A stretch of 64,000 nt of DNA from CAYNFR01 sp964396595 (GCA_964396595.1 CAYNFR010000016.1:4871-68870), one strand, 5' to 3'. Positions 55,322 through 64,000 are shown, counted from the first letter of the stretch. The notes: generated by a model not told the origin, from the letters alone. Numbers and translations are program-made.

Positions 55322-56530
55322 TTATGCAGGTTTGGATCTTTTTATCCAGAAATAAAGTATGACAAACAAGACGATCAAGATACCCGGAAATAAGGTCATA
55401 GTCCCCAATGTAGCTTGACCCGCTACCAAGTCAAGTTCGTCACCTGTTAAGCCTCTTGCTGCAATTGTCGCTCGATCAGAATCAATCCATCGGCCAATGA
55501 TAGGTTGGAAAATAGATGTTGAAAACATACCCATAGCACCTACCACCGACATTCCCAATGCACCACTTGCCGGAATCTTGTCTGCGATAAAACCGATCAT
55601 ATTAGGCCAGAAATAGGCGACCCCAAGTGCAAAGAATATGGCGGCAACATACGCCATGCCTCCGGTCTGTGTACTGAAGAGATATACACCAATCGTAGCA
55701 AGAACTGCTGAACCTAGAAGAACGCCTGTCTGATCAAATTTATGAACCACTTCCCCTCCGAAATATCTCGCCACGGCCATTAATCCCGTGACCAAGGCGA
55801 GAATGAGCATTGGCTGTGCACCACTCTTTGCAAGAATCAATCCCACCCATTGTTGAGGACCAAATTCCGTTATTGCTGTCAATGCCATACACGCCAGCAT
55901 AAAAAGGAACAAGGGAGACATCATGGCTGATAAATTTCCTGAAAGATTAGCCGCTTCTTTGACTTTGGCCTTTGGCCATTCTTGTCCAAAGAATAAATAA
56001 GCATAGATGATTGTCGGAATCATGATTATCCATATCTGCGATTGCCAGCTCATGCCGGCGTCGGTCATAAACTTGGATACAAGACTACCGATAACAATAC
56101 CACCGGGAAACCACATGTGAAAACGATTCATCATCTTGCTCATCATATTGCCCTCATACGCATCAGCGATCATCGGATTACAAGCCGCCTCTGTGCAACC
56201 ATTCCCGATACCGATCAATAAGGTCGAAAGCAATAAGACGGAATAGCTGCCAGCATAGATTGTCAGAATAATTCCTATTGCATGAGCAAGTAAGGCGAAT
56301 TGCATAATCTTTTTACCCCCTACCTGATGATAAACCAAGCCCCCGATGACCATCGAGATCGGAAATCCTAAGAACCACATGGAATTAATGAAGCCAAGTT
56401 GCTCGGCATTCAGACTTAACTCCGTACCGAGCTGAGGAAGAATCCCCGCCCTAATGCTAAATGATAAGGCAGTCGTAATTAAAGCAAAACAACTACCGTA
56501 AAAAAGCCTTTTTCTGTTAATGTTTTCCAT
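55322..56530 (-). CDS. MFS sugar transporter (FucP-like)
   Basis: A 402-residue inner-membrane permease with about 12 hydrophobic helices and a short cytoplasmic tail (WIKRSKPA). The segments GNGCTEAACNPMIADAYEGN and FHMWFPGGIVIGSLV are typical of Bacteroidota sugar MFS proteins of the fucose/galactose permease type. It is divergent from a sugar-phosphate-isomerase-like gene, supporting a role in importing a sugar or sugar acid processed by it. Substrate unknown. A terminator follows. Confidence 0.87.
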   Translation of the reverse strand: MENINRKRLFYGSCFALITTALSFSIRAGILPQLGTELSLNAEQLGFINSMWFLGFPISMVIGGLVYHQVGGKKIMQFALLAHAIGIILTIYAGSYSVLLLSTLLIGIGNGCTEAACNPMIADAYEGNMMSKMMNRFHMWFPGGIVIGSLVSKFMTDAGMSWQSQIWIIMIPTIIYAYLFFGQEWPKAKVKEAANLSGNLSAMMSPLFLFMLACMALTAITEFGPQQWVGLILAKSGAQPMLILALVTGLMAVARYFGGEVVHKFDQTGVLLGSAVLATIGVYLFSTQTGGMAYVAAIFFALGVAYFWPNMIGFIADKIPASGALGMSVVGAMGMFSTSIFQPIIGRWIDSDRATIAARGLTGDELDLVAGQATLGTMTLFPGILIVLFVILYFWIKRSKPA

Positions 56531-56711
56531 AATGAGATTTGATTTTGTATTTGATTCGACGGGAAAGTTAGTAATGATTTTGATTTATCTACCCTTGATG
56601 AAATATAAGTTTGCCTTGATGTTGTAAATTAGGCTTAAAAAGGCTTATTCTTGATGGTCAAATGAAATAATTCATACGTTTTCTAATTCTCAATTTTCAA
56701 ATTTAAAAATC

Positions 56712-57581
56712 ATGGCTTTTACGAGACGCAACTTTCTTAAGACCTCAACTGCTTTGTCATATCTACCTATAATGGGCTCAACAAGGCCTATAATGGAACT
56801 AATTAAGTGTAGCCGCCGGATTCAGCGATTTGGTATACAGCTTTATACTCTTCGGGATGTTATAGGTGGGGATACTAAGAGCGTACTTAAGCAGATTTCA
56901 GATTTTGGATATGCTCAGATAGAGGGATATGAAGGCATGCAAGGCATGTTTTGGGGGATGGGGCATAAAGCCTTTAAGGCTTATCTGGATGATATCGGCC
57001 TCGACATGATCTCTAGTCATTGTAATATTAGGCAGAAATTTGAAGAGAAGGCAGCGCAAGCCGGCGAGATAGGGATGAAATATTTGATTTGTCCATTCAT
57101 AGGGCCACAAAAGTCCAAAGAAGACTGGGACAAAATAATTGTGTTGTTCAACGATTGTGGAGAAATATGCCGGAAGAACGGATTAAAATTTGCTTATCAC
57201 AATCATGGTTATACTTTTCAAGAGATTGATGGCATCATGCCTCAGGATTATCTGATGGACCACTGTGATGCTTCGACAGTGGACTTTGAGCTGGATATAT
57301 ATTGGGCGGTCACGGCCGGTGCTGATCCTAAGTCATACTTTGAGAAATACCCCAATAGGATAACCCTCGGTCATGTCAAGGATAGGTTGAAGGATTCAGG
57401 TACCGAGGCAAATGCTTCTTGTGACCTGGGTACAGGAATAATAGATTACGCGGACATCTTAAGCGTTGCAGAGAGCAATGGCATGCAATATATCATCATG
57501 GAGCAAGAGCGATATGATAATTCCACATCGCTAATGAGTGCGAAAGTGGGTGCTCATTACCTTAAGAACTTGCAATATTAA
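56712..57581 (+). CDS. Tat-exported sugar phosphate isomerase/epimerase-like protein
   Basis: A 289-residue TIM-barrel protein of the xylose-isomerase-like (AP endonuclease 2) family. The N-terminus TRRNFLKTSTALSYLPIMG is a twin-arginine signal, so the folded enzyme acts in the periplasm. Metal- and substrate-binding positions look preserved: SSHCN, YHNHGYTF, DFELDIYW, GHVKDR and a late MEQERY. Family members isomerise or epimerise sugars or cleave keto-sugar intermediates. It is divergent from the MFS gene and 31 bases before a TonB-dependent receptor, consistent with a small carbohydrate uptake unit. The exact substrate is open. Confidence 0.87.
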   Translation: MAFTRRNFLKTSTALSYLPIMGSTRPIMELIKCSRRIQRFGIQLYTLRDVIGGDTKSVLKQISDFGYAQIEGYEGMQGMFWGMGHKAFKAYLDDIGLDMISSHCNIRQKFEEKAAQAGEIGMKYLICPFIGPQKSKEDWDKIIVLFNDCGEICRKNGLKFAYHNHGYTFQEIDGIMPQDYLMDHCDASTVDFELDIYWAVTAGADPKSYFEKYPNRITLGHVKDRLKDSGTEANASCDLGTGIIDYADILSVAESNGMQYIIMEQERYDNSTSLMSAKVGAHYLKNLQY

Positions 57582-57612
57582 GGGCATCGTAATAAGGACA
57601 TACGGGTACTGA

Positions 57613-60009
57613 ATGAGGTATTGTTTGTTATTGATTTTGTATGTTATTGTGGAGGATATTTGTGCGCAGACATTGATTATTCGTGATGCCCAGGATGATA
57701 CACCACTCGGATTGGTGATGCTTTCTGATTCGATATCCGGGACTGTTTCGATGTCTCGTGAAGACGGCAAGGTCGAGATCAGTTTATTTCAAAATTCATA
57801 TCGAATCACATTGAGTTTGCTTGGGTACAATACGATCACGTTGCGTTATGATCAACTATCTACTCGCTCGGAAGTCTACATGCGAAGGGAGGGTTTTCGG
57901 TTAGATGAAGTCCTGGTATCAGCTACTAGATGGCGGCAAGCATCTATGGGTACTAACCCAAAAGTGACAAGTATATCTCTGAGAGATATCGCAATGATAC
58001 AGCCACAGACTGCAGCTGACTTATTGTCCATAACAGGTAAAGTATTTATTCAGAAGAGTCAGCAAGCCGGGGGTAGTCCGATGATCAGAGGCTTTTCTGC
58101 AAATCGATTGATTTACACTGTAGATGGCATTAGACTGAATAACGCAATATTCAGAGGTGGCAACATTCAGAATGTGATCAATATTGACCCGCATAATCTC
58201 GAGCGCGCGGATGTGGTTTTCGGCCCCGGATCTGTAAACTATGGTAGTGATGCGATAGGCGGGGTCATGCGATTTGAAACATTAAAGCCGTCTCTCGCAA
58301 CAGGTGATGACTTGTTATTGCGAGGGAAGGTTAGTACTAGATATTCGTCTGCAAACAATGAACGATCGGGACATTGGGACATCAATGTAGGTGGCAAAAA
58401 ATGGGCTTCATTGACAAGCTTGTCTGCTTGGGATTTTGACCATCTTCGGCAAGGTCGTCATGGACCGGAGGAATTTGTCAAACCATTTTTTGTGGAAGAG
58501 GGAATCAACGAAGACAAGATCATCAACCAAACTAATCCACTCCTTCAAATCCCCACAGCTTACAAGCAAATAAATCTGATGCAGAAGATCAGATATGCCC
58601 CTTCTCAATATTGGGACATACTCTATGCGCTGCATCATTCCTCAACCGGGAATTATGGTCGGTATGATAGACACACCAGAATTAGAGATGATCTCCCTCA
58701 GTTTGCAAGATGGGATTATGGCCCTCAATCATGGACGATGAATCAATTGACTTTATCTAATTCTAAGGTCAACAGGGTTTATGATCAAATGAATTTACGA
58801 CTAGCTGTGCAATCTTTTGGCGAGAGCAGAGTAAGCAGAAGGTTGAACCAAGATACCCAACAACGACTTGTGGAGAAAGTAAACGCATACTCAGTTAACT
58901 GGGATTTTTTAAAGAAGTTAAGTGACAGCAACCACTTCAGCTATGGTATAGAATATGTGTTAAACAAAGTAAATTCAAGTGGAAAGACCATTGATATTAC
59001 CACAGGACAATCTAAGCCAAGTCCATCTCGATATCCTAAAGCTGACTGGTATTCTGCGGCTGTGTTTGCTAATGACAATCACAAGATGACCGACAAAATT
59101 AGTATTCAGACAGGTCTGAGATATAACTTGTATGGGATTGACGCGGACTTTAGTCCATCATTAGTAAATCTTCCTTTTGAGCGTGTCAAAAACCAATCAG
59201 GTTCCTTTACAGGCAATCTATCTGTCATGTTCAGACCTAACCATAAAACACTTATTAACCTGACAGTCAGTGAAGCTTTCCGTGCGCCGAATGTGGATGA
59301 TGTAGGTAAATTTTTTGATTCTGCTCCCGGGGCAGTGGTTGTACCCAATGACAATCTAACTGATGAACGTGCACTTAATGTCGAAGTGGGAGCAACAACC
59401 ATAATAGGGGAACGACTTAAACTGGAGTCTTCAGCTTATTTCACTAGATTAAATGGCGCTCTGGTGAGGCGTAACTTTATGCTAGATGGCAGAGATAGCA
59501 TCCTATATGATGGGCAACTGAGTCAAGTACAAGCCATCCAGAATGTGGCAAAAGCGGAAGTATATGGTCTTCATTTCGGGGCGGAATTGAATCTTGGTCA
59601 GGGTTTTCAATTTGTAGGTGATATCAATGTTCAGCGAGGAGAAGAAGATGATGAAGGAGAAGTATCTCCTTCGAGACATACACCACCGACTTTTGGCAGG
59701 AAGAGATTGGAGTATCGGCGTGACAAATGGGTAGCCTTATTGATGTATCAATTTCAAGGTGGCAGAGCCCATGAACAAATGTCAATAGAAGAAAGGGATA
59801 AAACGGAAATATATGCTTTAGATGAACAGAGAAGAACTTATGTCGCCGGATGGCAGACATGGGATGTTAAGTTTCTTTATAAGCTAAGCAAGGCATGGCA
59901 TTTTGTCGTCGGCCTCGAGAACATTTCAGATAGGAGGTATCGTAGCTACAGCTCTGGCGTGTCTGCGGCTGGAAGGAATTTCGTCCTTTCGGCGCAATGT
60001 CAATTTTGA
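57613..60009 (+). CDS. TonB-dependent outer-membrane receptor
   Basis: A 798-residue receptor with signal peptide (MRYCLLLILYVIVEDICAQ), a short carboxypeptidase-like domain (about 20-95), a TonB-plug (DEVLVSATRWRQ..., PMIRGFSANRLIYTVDGIRL, PGSVNYGSDAIGGVM) and a 22-strand barrel with SEAFRAPNVDDVGKFF and C-terminal NFVLSAQCQF. The FRAPN and IRGF features are those of haem/siderophore/cobalamin-type receptors rather than SusC. No SusD partner adjoins. It may share a transcript with the isomerase upstream (31-base gap). Confidence 0.92.
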   Translation: MRYCLLLILYVIVEDICAQTLIIRDAQDDTPLGLVMLSDSISGTVSMSREDGKVEISLFQNSYRITLSLLGYNTITLRYDQLSTRSEVYMRREGFRLDEVLVSATRWRQASMGTNPKVTSISLRDIAMIQPQTAADLLSITGKVFIQKSQQAGGSPMIRGFSANRLIYTVDGIRLNNAIFRGGNIQNVINIDPHNLERADVVFGPGSVNYGSDAIGGVMRFETLKPSLATGDDLLLRGKVSTRYSSANNERSGHWDINVGGKKWASLTSLSAWDFDHLRQGRHGPEEFVKPFFVEEGINEDKIINQTNPLLQIPTAYKQINLMQKIRYAPSQYWDILYALHHSSTGNYGRYDRHTRIRDDLPQFARWDYGPQSWTMNQLTLSNSKVNRVYDQMNLRLAVQSFGESRVSRRLNQDTQQRLVEKVNAYSVNWDFLKKLSDSNHFSYGIEYVLNKVNSSGKTIDITTGQSKPSPSRYPKADWYSAAVFANDNHKMTDKISIQTGLRYNLYGIDADFSPSLVNLPFERVKNQSGSFTGNLSVMFRPNHKTLINLTVSEAFRAPNVDDVGKFFDSAPGAVVVPNDNLTDERALNVEVGATTIIGERLKLESSAYFTRLNGALVRRNFMLDGRDSILYDGQLSQVQAIQNVAKAEVYGLHFGAELNLGQGFQFVGDINVQRGEEDDEGEVSPSRHTPPTFGRKRLEYRRDKWVALLMYQFQGGRAHEQMSIEERDKTEIYALDEQRRTYVAGWQTWDVKFLYKLSKAWHFVVGLENISDRRYRSYSSGVSAAGRNFVLSAQCQF

Positions 60010-60178
60010 TTTCGGTACTCGTATTGAGAATAAATATGGGTGGATGAGTTATATTTTTTGTGAATAGACAAAACAGATTCTGAATGATAGAGGGGCTGAG
60101 GTGATGGCATGGAATGTTAAACATTGTCGTGGCGAGGTGTATTAAATTGATTACATTTAGCATTCAAATCATCTCAAC

Positions 60179-60868
60179 TTGATAGATAATCAAGTCAGTC
60201 CGGCAATATTATATTTCGCTACCACTCCTAAGGAAGATGGAAGGAGGAAGCCTTGGGCCAATACCAGAAAGAGGTCAAGAATGCTGGCGGAGACGCTTCA
60301 TCAGAAAACTATAGAGGTTCTTAGAAAGCTATCCTTGCCAATAATATACTGGGATGAGAATAGGCAATGTGAGGGTGAATTTGGAGAAAAAATCGCCCAT
60401 GCTGTTGCCTCTGTATTTGAATGTGGTCACTCTCATGTGATTATTGTCGGCAATGATTGTCCCGCATTAAGCGAAGCGCTTTTACAAAGGTCAGTCGAGG
60501 CCGTGGTGTATGATGGCGCTGTCCTCGGGCCTGATGCTAGGGGGGGCGCGTATGTCATAGGACTTTCAGGACAAAACTTTGATCCGGATGAGTTTAGATC
60601 ATTGCCCTGGTGTACATCCGCATTATATGAAGGTCTGTCAAGGTATTTTGACTTATCCAGTGTCGTTACGCTTGAACTGAGGAGAGATCTAAACCATTTT
60701 TCTGAATGGTCTGGTATCAAGCTGACTAGTATTGCCGTAATTAAATTCAAGAGGCATATTCTAGCTCTTCTAGCTGCTTATATAACGGAATGGATATACA
60801 TAGTTTCTGATTTTCCTATCTTTGGCCTCAAGGTATATCATAATAAAGGTTCCCCATTGCGACACTAG
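60179..60868 (+). CDS. TIGR04282-type (DUF2064) arsenosugar-associated glycosyltransferase-like protein
   Basis: A 229-residue protein beginning with TTG at 60179; an in-frame stop lies upstream and the next ATG is 38 codons in, past the conserved start. GNDCPALSEALLQRS, VVYDGAVLGPDARGGAYVIG and SLPWCTSALYEG are the core of the DUF2064/TIGR04282 family (nucleotidyl/glycosyltransferase-like, CofC fold). The usual opening KAPxxGxVKTRL is altered (TTPKEDGRRKPWANTRKRS), and the last 30 residues look non-conserved. With the AhpD and ArsS genes downstream it forms an arsenosugar-type cluster. It is likely to act on the arsenic sugar or its precursor, but catalysis is unproven. Confidence 0.8.
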   Translation: MIDNQVSPAILYFATTPKEDGRRKPWANTRKRSRMLAETLHQKTIEVLRKLSLPIIYWDENRQCEGEFGEKIAHAVASVFECGHSHVIIVGNDCPALSEALLQRSVEAVVYDGAVLGPDARGGAYVIGLSGQNFDPDEFRSLPWCTSALYEGLSRYFDLSSVVTLELRRDLNHFSEWSGIKLTSIAVIKFKRHILALLAAYITEWIYIVSDFPIFGLKVYHNKGSPLRH

Positions 60869-60943
60869 TTTTTGGAAGTACTTTTTATGAGATGAATTCT
60901 CTGATCATCTTTTATTTGATTAGGTATTTTAAAAATTAAAGAC

Positions 60944-61279
60944 ATGTCACATAGTTATTATGATCCTAAGGATTTAAAAAAATTTGGAAAAATTACAGAA
61001 TGGAGTCCGGCCGTAGGGGAGAAGTTTTTTGATTATTACGCTAAAGTATTTGAGGAAGGAGCACTTACTGCAAGGGAAAAGGCGCTTATTGCATTGGCGG
61101 TAGCCCATACGGAGCAGTGCCCTTATTGTATAGATGCTTACTCGCAGGATACTCTTCAGCGTGGGGTTACTAAGGAAGAAATGATGGAAGCCATTCACGT
61201 AGGAGCGGCTATCAAGGCGGGTGCTTCTCTTGTGCACGGAGTGATGATGATGAATAAGGTAAATAAACTGGATAGCTAA
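60944..61279 (+). CDS. AhpD-like peroxidase-family protein of arsenosugar clusters
   Basis: A 111-residue carboxymuconolactone decarboxylase/AhpD-family protein with the redox motif HTEQCPYCIDAY (Cys59, Cys62; His55, Glu57). It matches the TIGR04169 type, which is found next to ArsS in many bacteria. It probably handles thiol redox chemistry in the pathway; that role is inferred. It starts 75 bases after the TIGR04282 gene and ends six bases before arsS. Confidence 0.9.
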   Translation: MSHSYYDPKDLKKFGKITEWSPAVGEKFFDYYAKVFEEGALTAREKALIALAVAHTEQCPYCIDAYSQDTLQRGVTKEEMMEAIHVGAAIKAGASLVHGVMMMNKVNKLDS

Positions 61280-61285
61280 TCTCCT

Positions 61286-62350
61286 ATGCCCAAGATTAAA
61301 ATTCAGTCATTAAAGAGAAGAGAGAGCGAACTGGCTGATAAGGACAAACAACTGGAAATATTATCGGGAGGCATGTTCGCAGAAGGTGCGCTGCCCCGAT
61401 TTTCCCACAAAATTGCCGAAAGCGGATATTCTGATCTACGGCCGAAAAAGCTAGAGATATTCCAGGTCAATCTGGGGTATATGTGCAATCAGGTATGTGC
61501 CCACTGTCACGTTGATGCCGGACCTGACAGGAAGGAAATAATGACGCGTGACACGATGGAATACTGCCTGGAGGCTATTCGTCGTACCGGAGCGCATACA
61601 TTGGATCTGACGGGTGGCGCACCCGAGATGAATCCAGACTTTAGATGGTTTGTGTCACAAGCGGCACAATTTGGAATTAAGGACTTTATTGTCAGATCTA
61701 ATCTGACAATTATCCGATCAAATCAGAAATATTACGGCCTACCTGACTTCTTTAAGGCTCATAATATTCATGTCGTTAGTTCGCTACCACACTGGACTCA
61801 AGGAAAGACGGACAAGCAGCGCGGCGATGGCGTATTCGAGGCGTCAATTGATGCATTGCATGCCTTAAATAGAGTAGGCTATGGCTTGCCCGATAGCGAC
61901 TTGCGGCTTGATCTTGTTTATAATCCATCAGGTGCTTTTTTGCCCACGGGTCAGCAGGCTTTGGAGCGCGATTTTAAACATGCCTTATTGCAGGATTTTG
62001 GCGTTCACTTTCATAATTTATTTGCGATTACCAATCTTCCTATATCGAGATTCTTGGATTACCTATTGGCTACTGATAATTATGATGACTATATGTATGC
62101 GCTTGTAGAGGCTTACAATCCCGCAGCCGTGGAAAATGTTATGTGTCGCAACACCTTGTCGGTGAGCTGGGATGGTTATCTCTATGATTGTGATTTTAAT
62201 CAGATGCTGGATTTAAAAATTAATCATTTCTGCAAGCATATTCGAGATTATGTTGAAGAGGAGGTAGGGGATCGAGCTATCGTACTATCGCAACATTGTT
62301 ATGGCTGCACGGCAGGAGCAGGAAGTAGTTGTCAAGGGATCACCACGTGA
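61286..62350 (+). CDS. arsS: Arsenosugar biosynthesis radical SAM protein ArsS
   Basis: A 354-residue radical SAM enzyme. The [4Fe-4S] motif is Cx3CxxC (CNQVCAHC, Cys67/71/74), followed by DLTGGAPEMNP. C-terminal Cys clusters (MCRNTLSVSWDGYLYDCDF, CYGCTAGAGSSC) likely bind a further cluster. In established work ArsS adds the 5'-deoxyadenosyl group to dimethylarsinous acid to make dimethylarsinoyl-5'-deoxyadenosine, the arsenosugar precursor. The N-terminal lead (KRRESELADKDKQLEI) is normal for the family. The methyltransferase ArsM that should feed it is not in this window. Confidence 0.93.
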   Translation: MPKIKIQSLKRRESELADKDKQLEILSGGMFAEGALPRFSHKIAESGYSDLRPKKLEIFQVNLGYMCNQVCAHCHVDAGPDRKEIMTRDTMEYCLEAIRRTGAHTLDLTGGAPEMNPDFRWFVSQAAQFGIKDFIVRSNLTIIRSNQKYYGLPDFFKAHNIHVVSSLPHWTQGKTDKQRGDGVFEASIDALHALNRVGYGLPDSDLRLDLVYNPSGAFLPTGQQALERDFKHALLQDFGVHFHNLFAITNLPISRFLDYLLATDNYDDYMYALVEAYNPAAVENVMCRNTLSVSWDGYLYDCDFNQMLDLKINHFCKHIRDYVEEEVGDRAIVLSQHCYGCTAGAGSSCQGITT

Positions 62351-62378
62351 GTATGCTTAATCAATATTAAAGAAGATT

Positions 62379-62386
62379 TAGCTTTG
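62379..62386 (+). promoter_or_regulatory. Bacteroidota -7 promoter element for the DUF983 gene
   Basis: TAGCTTTG matches TAnnTTTG, 18 bases before the ATG at 62405. Confidence 0.5.
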
Positions 62387-62404
62387 TGGTACGAAAATTA
62401 AAAA

Positions 62405-62791
62405 ATGGGACTTACAAATATTCATTTTTCTTCGATGTGGAAATATAAATGTCCTCGATGTCGTCATGGAGATATGTTTGTGAAGCCATTCGATGTGGCA
62501 AAACCACTTGACATGCCCAGAGAATGTGGACACTGTGGTCAATTGATGGAACCAGAGGTGGGTTTTTATTACGGCGCGATGTTTCTGTCTTATATAGCCT
62601 CTTGCTTTATTTTCCTTCCAGTGGTTTTACTGCTTGTGTTTTATTTTAGATGGTCGGCTACTTCGGCTATTGGCTTGCTGGTTTTGACATATGTATTGTT
62701 GTTTTTTCGAATATTACGGGTATCGCGAGCCTTATGGTTACACATCGTGGTAAATTATGACGGCTCTCGGGAAATTACCAGCAAATTATAA
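62405..62791 (+). CDS. DUF983 membrane protein
   Basis: A 128-residue inner-membrane protein. The N-terminal cytoplasmic part has two Cys pairs (KCPRCRHGDMF and ECGHCGQLM) that look like a zinc ribbon, then two hydrophobic segments (about 58-85 and 88-105). It is a member of DUF983, widespread in Bacteroidota and Proteobacteria. Function unknown. It lies 34 bases before rsgA. Confidence 0.87.
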   Translation: MGLTNIHFSSMWKYKCPRCRHGDMFVKPFDVAKPLDMPRECGHCGQLMEPEVGFYYGAMFLSYIASCFIFLPVVLLLVFYFRWSATSAIGLLVLTYVLLFFRILRVSRALWLHIVVNYDGSREITSKL

Positions 62792-62825
62792 ATAGATTGG
62801 ATGATTAATCCTGACCTTATCTGTT

Positions 62826-63770
62826 ATGCTTGAAGCCTTAGTAATAAAATCTACCGGCAAACACTATCAGATAAAGAATCTTTCCACTGACGTGCAATAT
62901 ATAGCTGGTATAAGGGGCAAACTCAAGAATGATAAGCTAAAATTGACGAATCCGGTCGCTGTAGGTGACAGAGTAAGATATAAAATGGAAGGCCAAGACG
63001 CCGTAATCATGGATGTCCTGCCCAGGACAAATTATGTCGTGCGTCAATCACCCAGAAAGAAACATGGATTACATCTTATTGCCAGCAATGTGGATCAAGC
63101 AGTTATCATAACGACCATTGTGGAACCGATGTTAAAACAAGGCTTCATAGATCGTTTTTTGTTAATGACGGAGCCTTATAACATTCCGGTGATCATCGTC
63201 TTCAATAAAGCAGATCTGTATAATGAAGAAGATCTCCTCATATACGGCTATCTTAAAGAAATTTATGAGCGTATCGGATACTCTGTAATCCTTACATCAA
63301 CAGTTGACAAGATAGGAATAGAATTGCTCAGGAAAATGTTGATCGGTAGGATCACACTCGTATCCGGCCAGTCAGGGGTCGGAAAAAGTACATTGATCAA
63401 TACGCTAGTGCCCGACTTAGATTTACGCACTACAGAGTTGTCTGATTATAGTGGCAAAGGTCAACATACCACTACCTTCGCCGAGATGCACTTTTTGTCC
63501 GGAGGTGGTGGTATTATAGATACACCTGGGATCAAGACATTGAGTTTTAATCATCTAGAGGTGCTGGATGTAGCACATAACTTCAGAGAGTTTTTTCAGC
63601 TCTCTTCGGAGTGTCGTTTTACTAACTGTACCCATCGCAACGAACCTAAATGTGCGGTAAAAGTAGCATTGGCGGAAGGAAGGATTAGTGAGCTCCGCTA
63701 TCAGAATTATTTAGCTCTGCTAGATGAGGTGGAAGATCAGAATTACTGGGAGAGGCTTTCGGATTATTAG
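62826..63770 (+). CDS. rsgA: Ribosome small-subunit-dependent GTPase A
   Basis: RsgA (YjeQ/RsgA) helps mature the 30S subunit. Order is circularly permuted as expected: OB domain (1-75), G4 NKAD (127-130), G1 GQSGVGKST (181-189), G3 DTPG (232-235), then a zinc site Cys263, Cys268, His270, Cys276. The 314 residues are full length. Nothing is unusual. It ends about 40 bases before the 8-bp repeat array. Confidence 0.96.
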   Translation: MLEALVIKSTGKHYQIKNLSTDVQYIAGIRGKLKNDKLKLTNPVAVGDRVRYKMEGQDAVIMDVLPRTNYVVRQSPRKKHGLHLIASNVDQAVIITTIVEPMLKQGFIDRFLLMTEPYNIPVIIVFNKADLYNEEDLLIYGYLKEIYERIGYSVILTSTVDKIGIELLRKMLIGRITLVSGQSGVGKSTLINTLVPDLDLRTTELSDYSGKGQHTTTFAEMHFLSGGGGIIDTPGIKTLSFNHLEVLDVAHNFREFFQLSSECRFTNCTHRNEPKCAVKVALAEGRISELRYQNYLALLDEVEDQNYWERLSDY

Positions 63771-63785
63771 ATGGTACGGAATTCA

Positions 63786-63806
63786 GCCCTTCGGCAGGCT
63801 CAGGGC
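63786..63806. repeat. REP-like hairpin after rsgA
   Basis: GCCCT / AGGGC arms around CTTCGGCAGGCTC form a hairpin 16 bases after the rsgA stop. The CCTTCGGCAGGCTCAGGGC type sequence resembles a GC-rich intergenic repeat I have seen in other Bacteroidota, usually beside short tandem arrays. It could also terminate rsgA. Confidence 0.45.
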
Positions 63807-63812
63807 AGACCC

Positions 63813-64000
63813 TTCAGCAATTTAACAATACAGCAGTTCCACAATTCCACAATTCCGCAATTCCGCAATTCAACAATACAGCAGTTCCGCAATTCCGCAA
63901 TTCCGCAATACAGCAGTTCAGCAATTCCGCAATACAGCAGTTCCACAATTCCGCAATTCCGCAATACAGCAGTTCAGCAATTCCGCAATACAGCAGTTCC
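63813..64000. repeat. 8-bp tandem repeat array running off the window
   Basis: From 63813 the sequence parses without interruption into 23 units of exactly 8 bases plus four bases. The commonest units are TTCCGCAA and TACAGCAG, with TTCAGCAA, TTCCACAA, TTCAACAA and one TTTAACAA. Units follow a loose higher-order order (TTCCGCAA, TACAGCAG, then TTCAGCAA or TTCCACAA). As 8 is not a multiple of 3, all frames read the same eight-residue period and few stops occur, so open frames here are artefacts. The array continues beyond the window. Confidence 0.95.

Noticed and set aside
63813..64000. CRISPR array or coding region at the right edge
   Set aside because: Units are 8 bp and contiguous without spacers; frames stay open in several phases only because of the repeat composition.
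1..64000. tRNA or rRNA genes
   Set aside because: All intergenic gaps were scanned by eye for a T-loop (GTTCGANTC) with flanking stems and for rRNA core sequences; none was convincing.

Overview
The window looks like chromosome of a member of the Bacteroidota, most probably Saprospiraceae or a close relative. The evidence is a SusC/SusD pair, Bacteroidota-specific families (DUF4290, DUF4270, DUF5606, CRTAC1/ASPIC-UnbV, an S74-chaperoned repeat protein, dockerin-like secreted protein), a fusA2-type EF-G paralogue, an eukaryote-like IleRS, and several start-proximal TAnnTTTG promoter elements. Base composition is moderate (about 40-45% GC by eye). No rRNA, tRNA, CRISPR array, prophage or intact insertion sequence was recognised.

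Left part (1-13.6 kb): the N-terminus of a secreted surface protein runs off the left edge. Then come fusA2 (+) and a long minus-strand run: ileS, a small hypothetical gene, rnr, a stand-alone GT5 N-domain protein, a DUF4270 lipoprotein, DUF4290 and murA. Three drug or translation targets here carry non-standard active-site residues: EF-G2 has Tyr for the switch-II His, MurA has Asp for the catalytic Cys, and IleRS has GIHH for HxGH.

Middle (14-33 kb): a DPP-IV-like peptidase, mnmG, a DUF1080 lipoprotein, a SulP transporter and an S10 carboxypeptidase. A divergent pair of surface proteins follows: a 19-repeat beta-roll protein with an S74 autochaperone, and a dockerin-like protein with a sigma-54-like promoter. 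Next is a four-gene minus-strand acyl-CoA operon: quinone-oxidoreductase-like MDR, acyl-CoA dehydrogenase, a 2,4-dienoyl-CoA-reductase-like SDR, and a 786-residue tandem fusion of two acyl-CoA dehydrogenases. The 969-bp gap upstream of it holds a decayed DUF262/DUF1524 (GmrSD-like) restriction gene.

33-45.5 kb is mostly housekeeping: an RluB-like pseudouridine synthase, dnaB, an MscS channel, ruvA, purD, then a cluster of three SurA/PpiC-like periplasmic folding factors, recO and DUF5606.

45.5-60 kb is a nutrient-acquisition locus on the minus strand: SusC, SusD, CRTAC1 and a vanadium-dependent haloperoxidase, with an intrinsic terminator and a new promoter separating SusCD from the last two genes. 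An MFS sugar transporter, a Tat-exported sugar isomerase/epimerase-like protein and a second TonB-dependent receptor follow.

60-64 kb holds an arsenosugar-type cluster (TIGR04282 glycosyltransferase, AhpD-like protein, radical-SAM ArsS), then DUF983 and rsgA. The right edge is an array of 8-bp tandem repeats that continues beyond the window.
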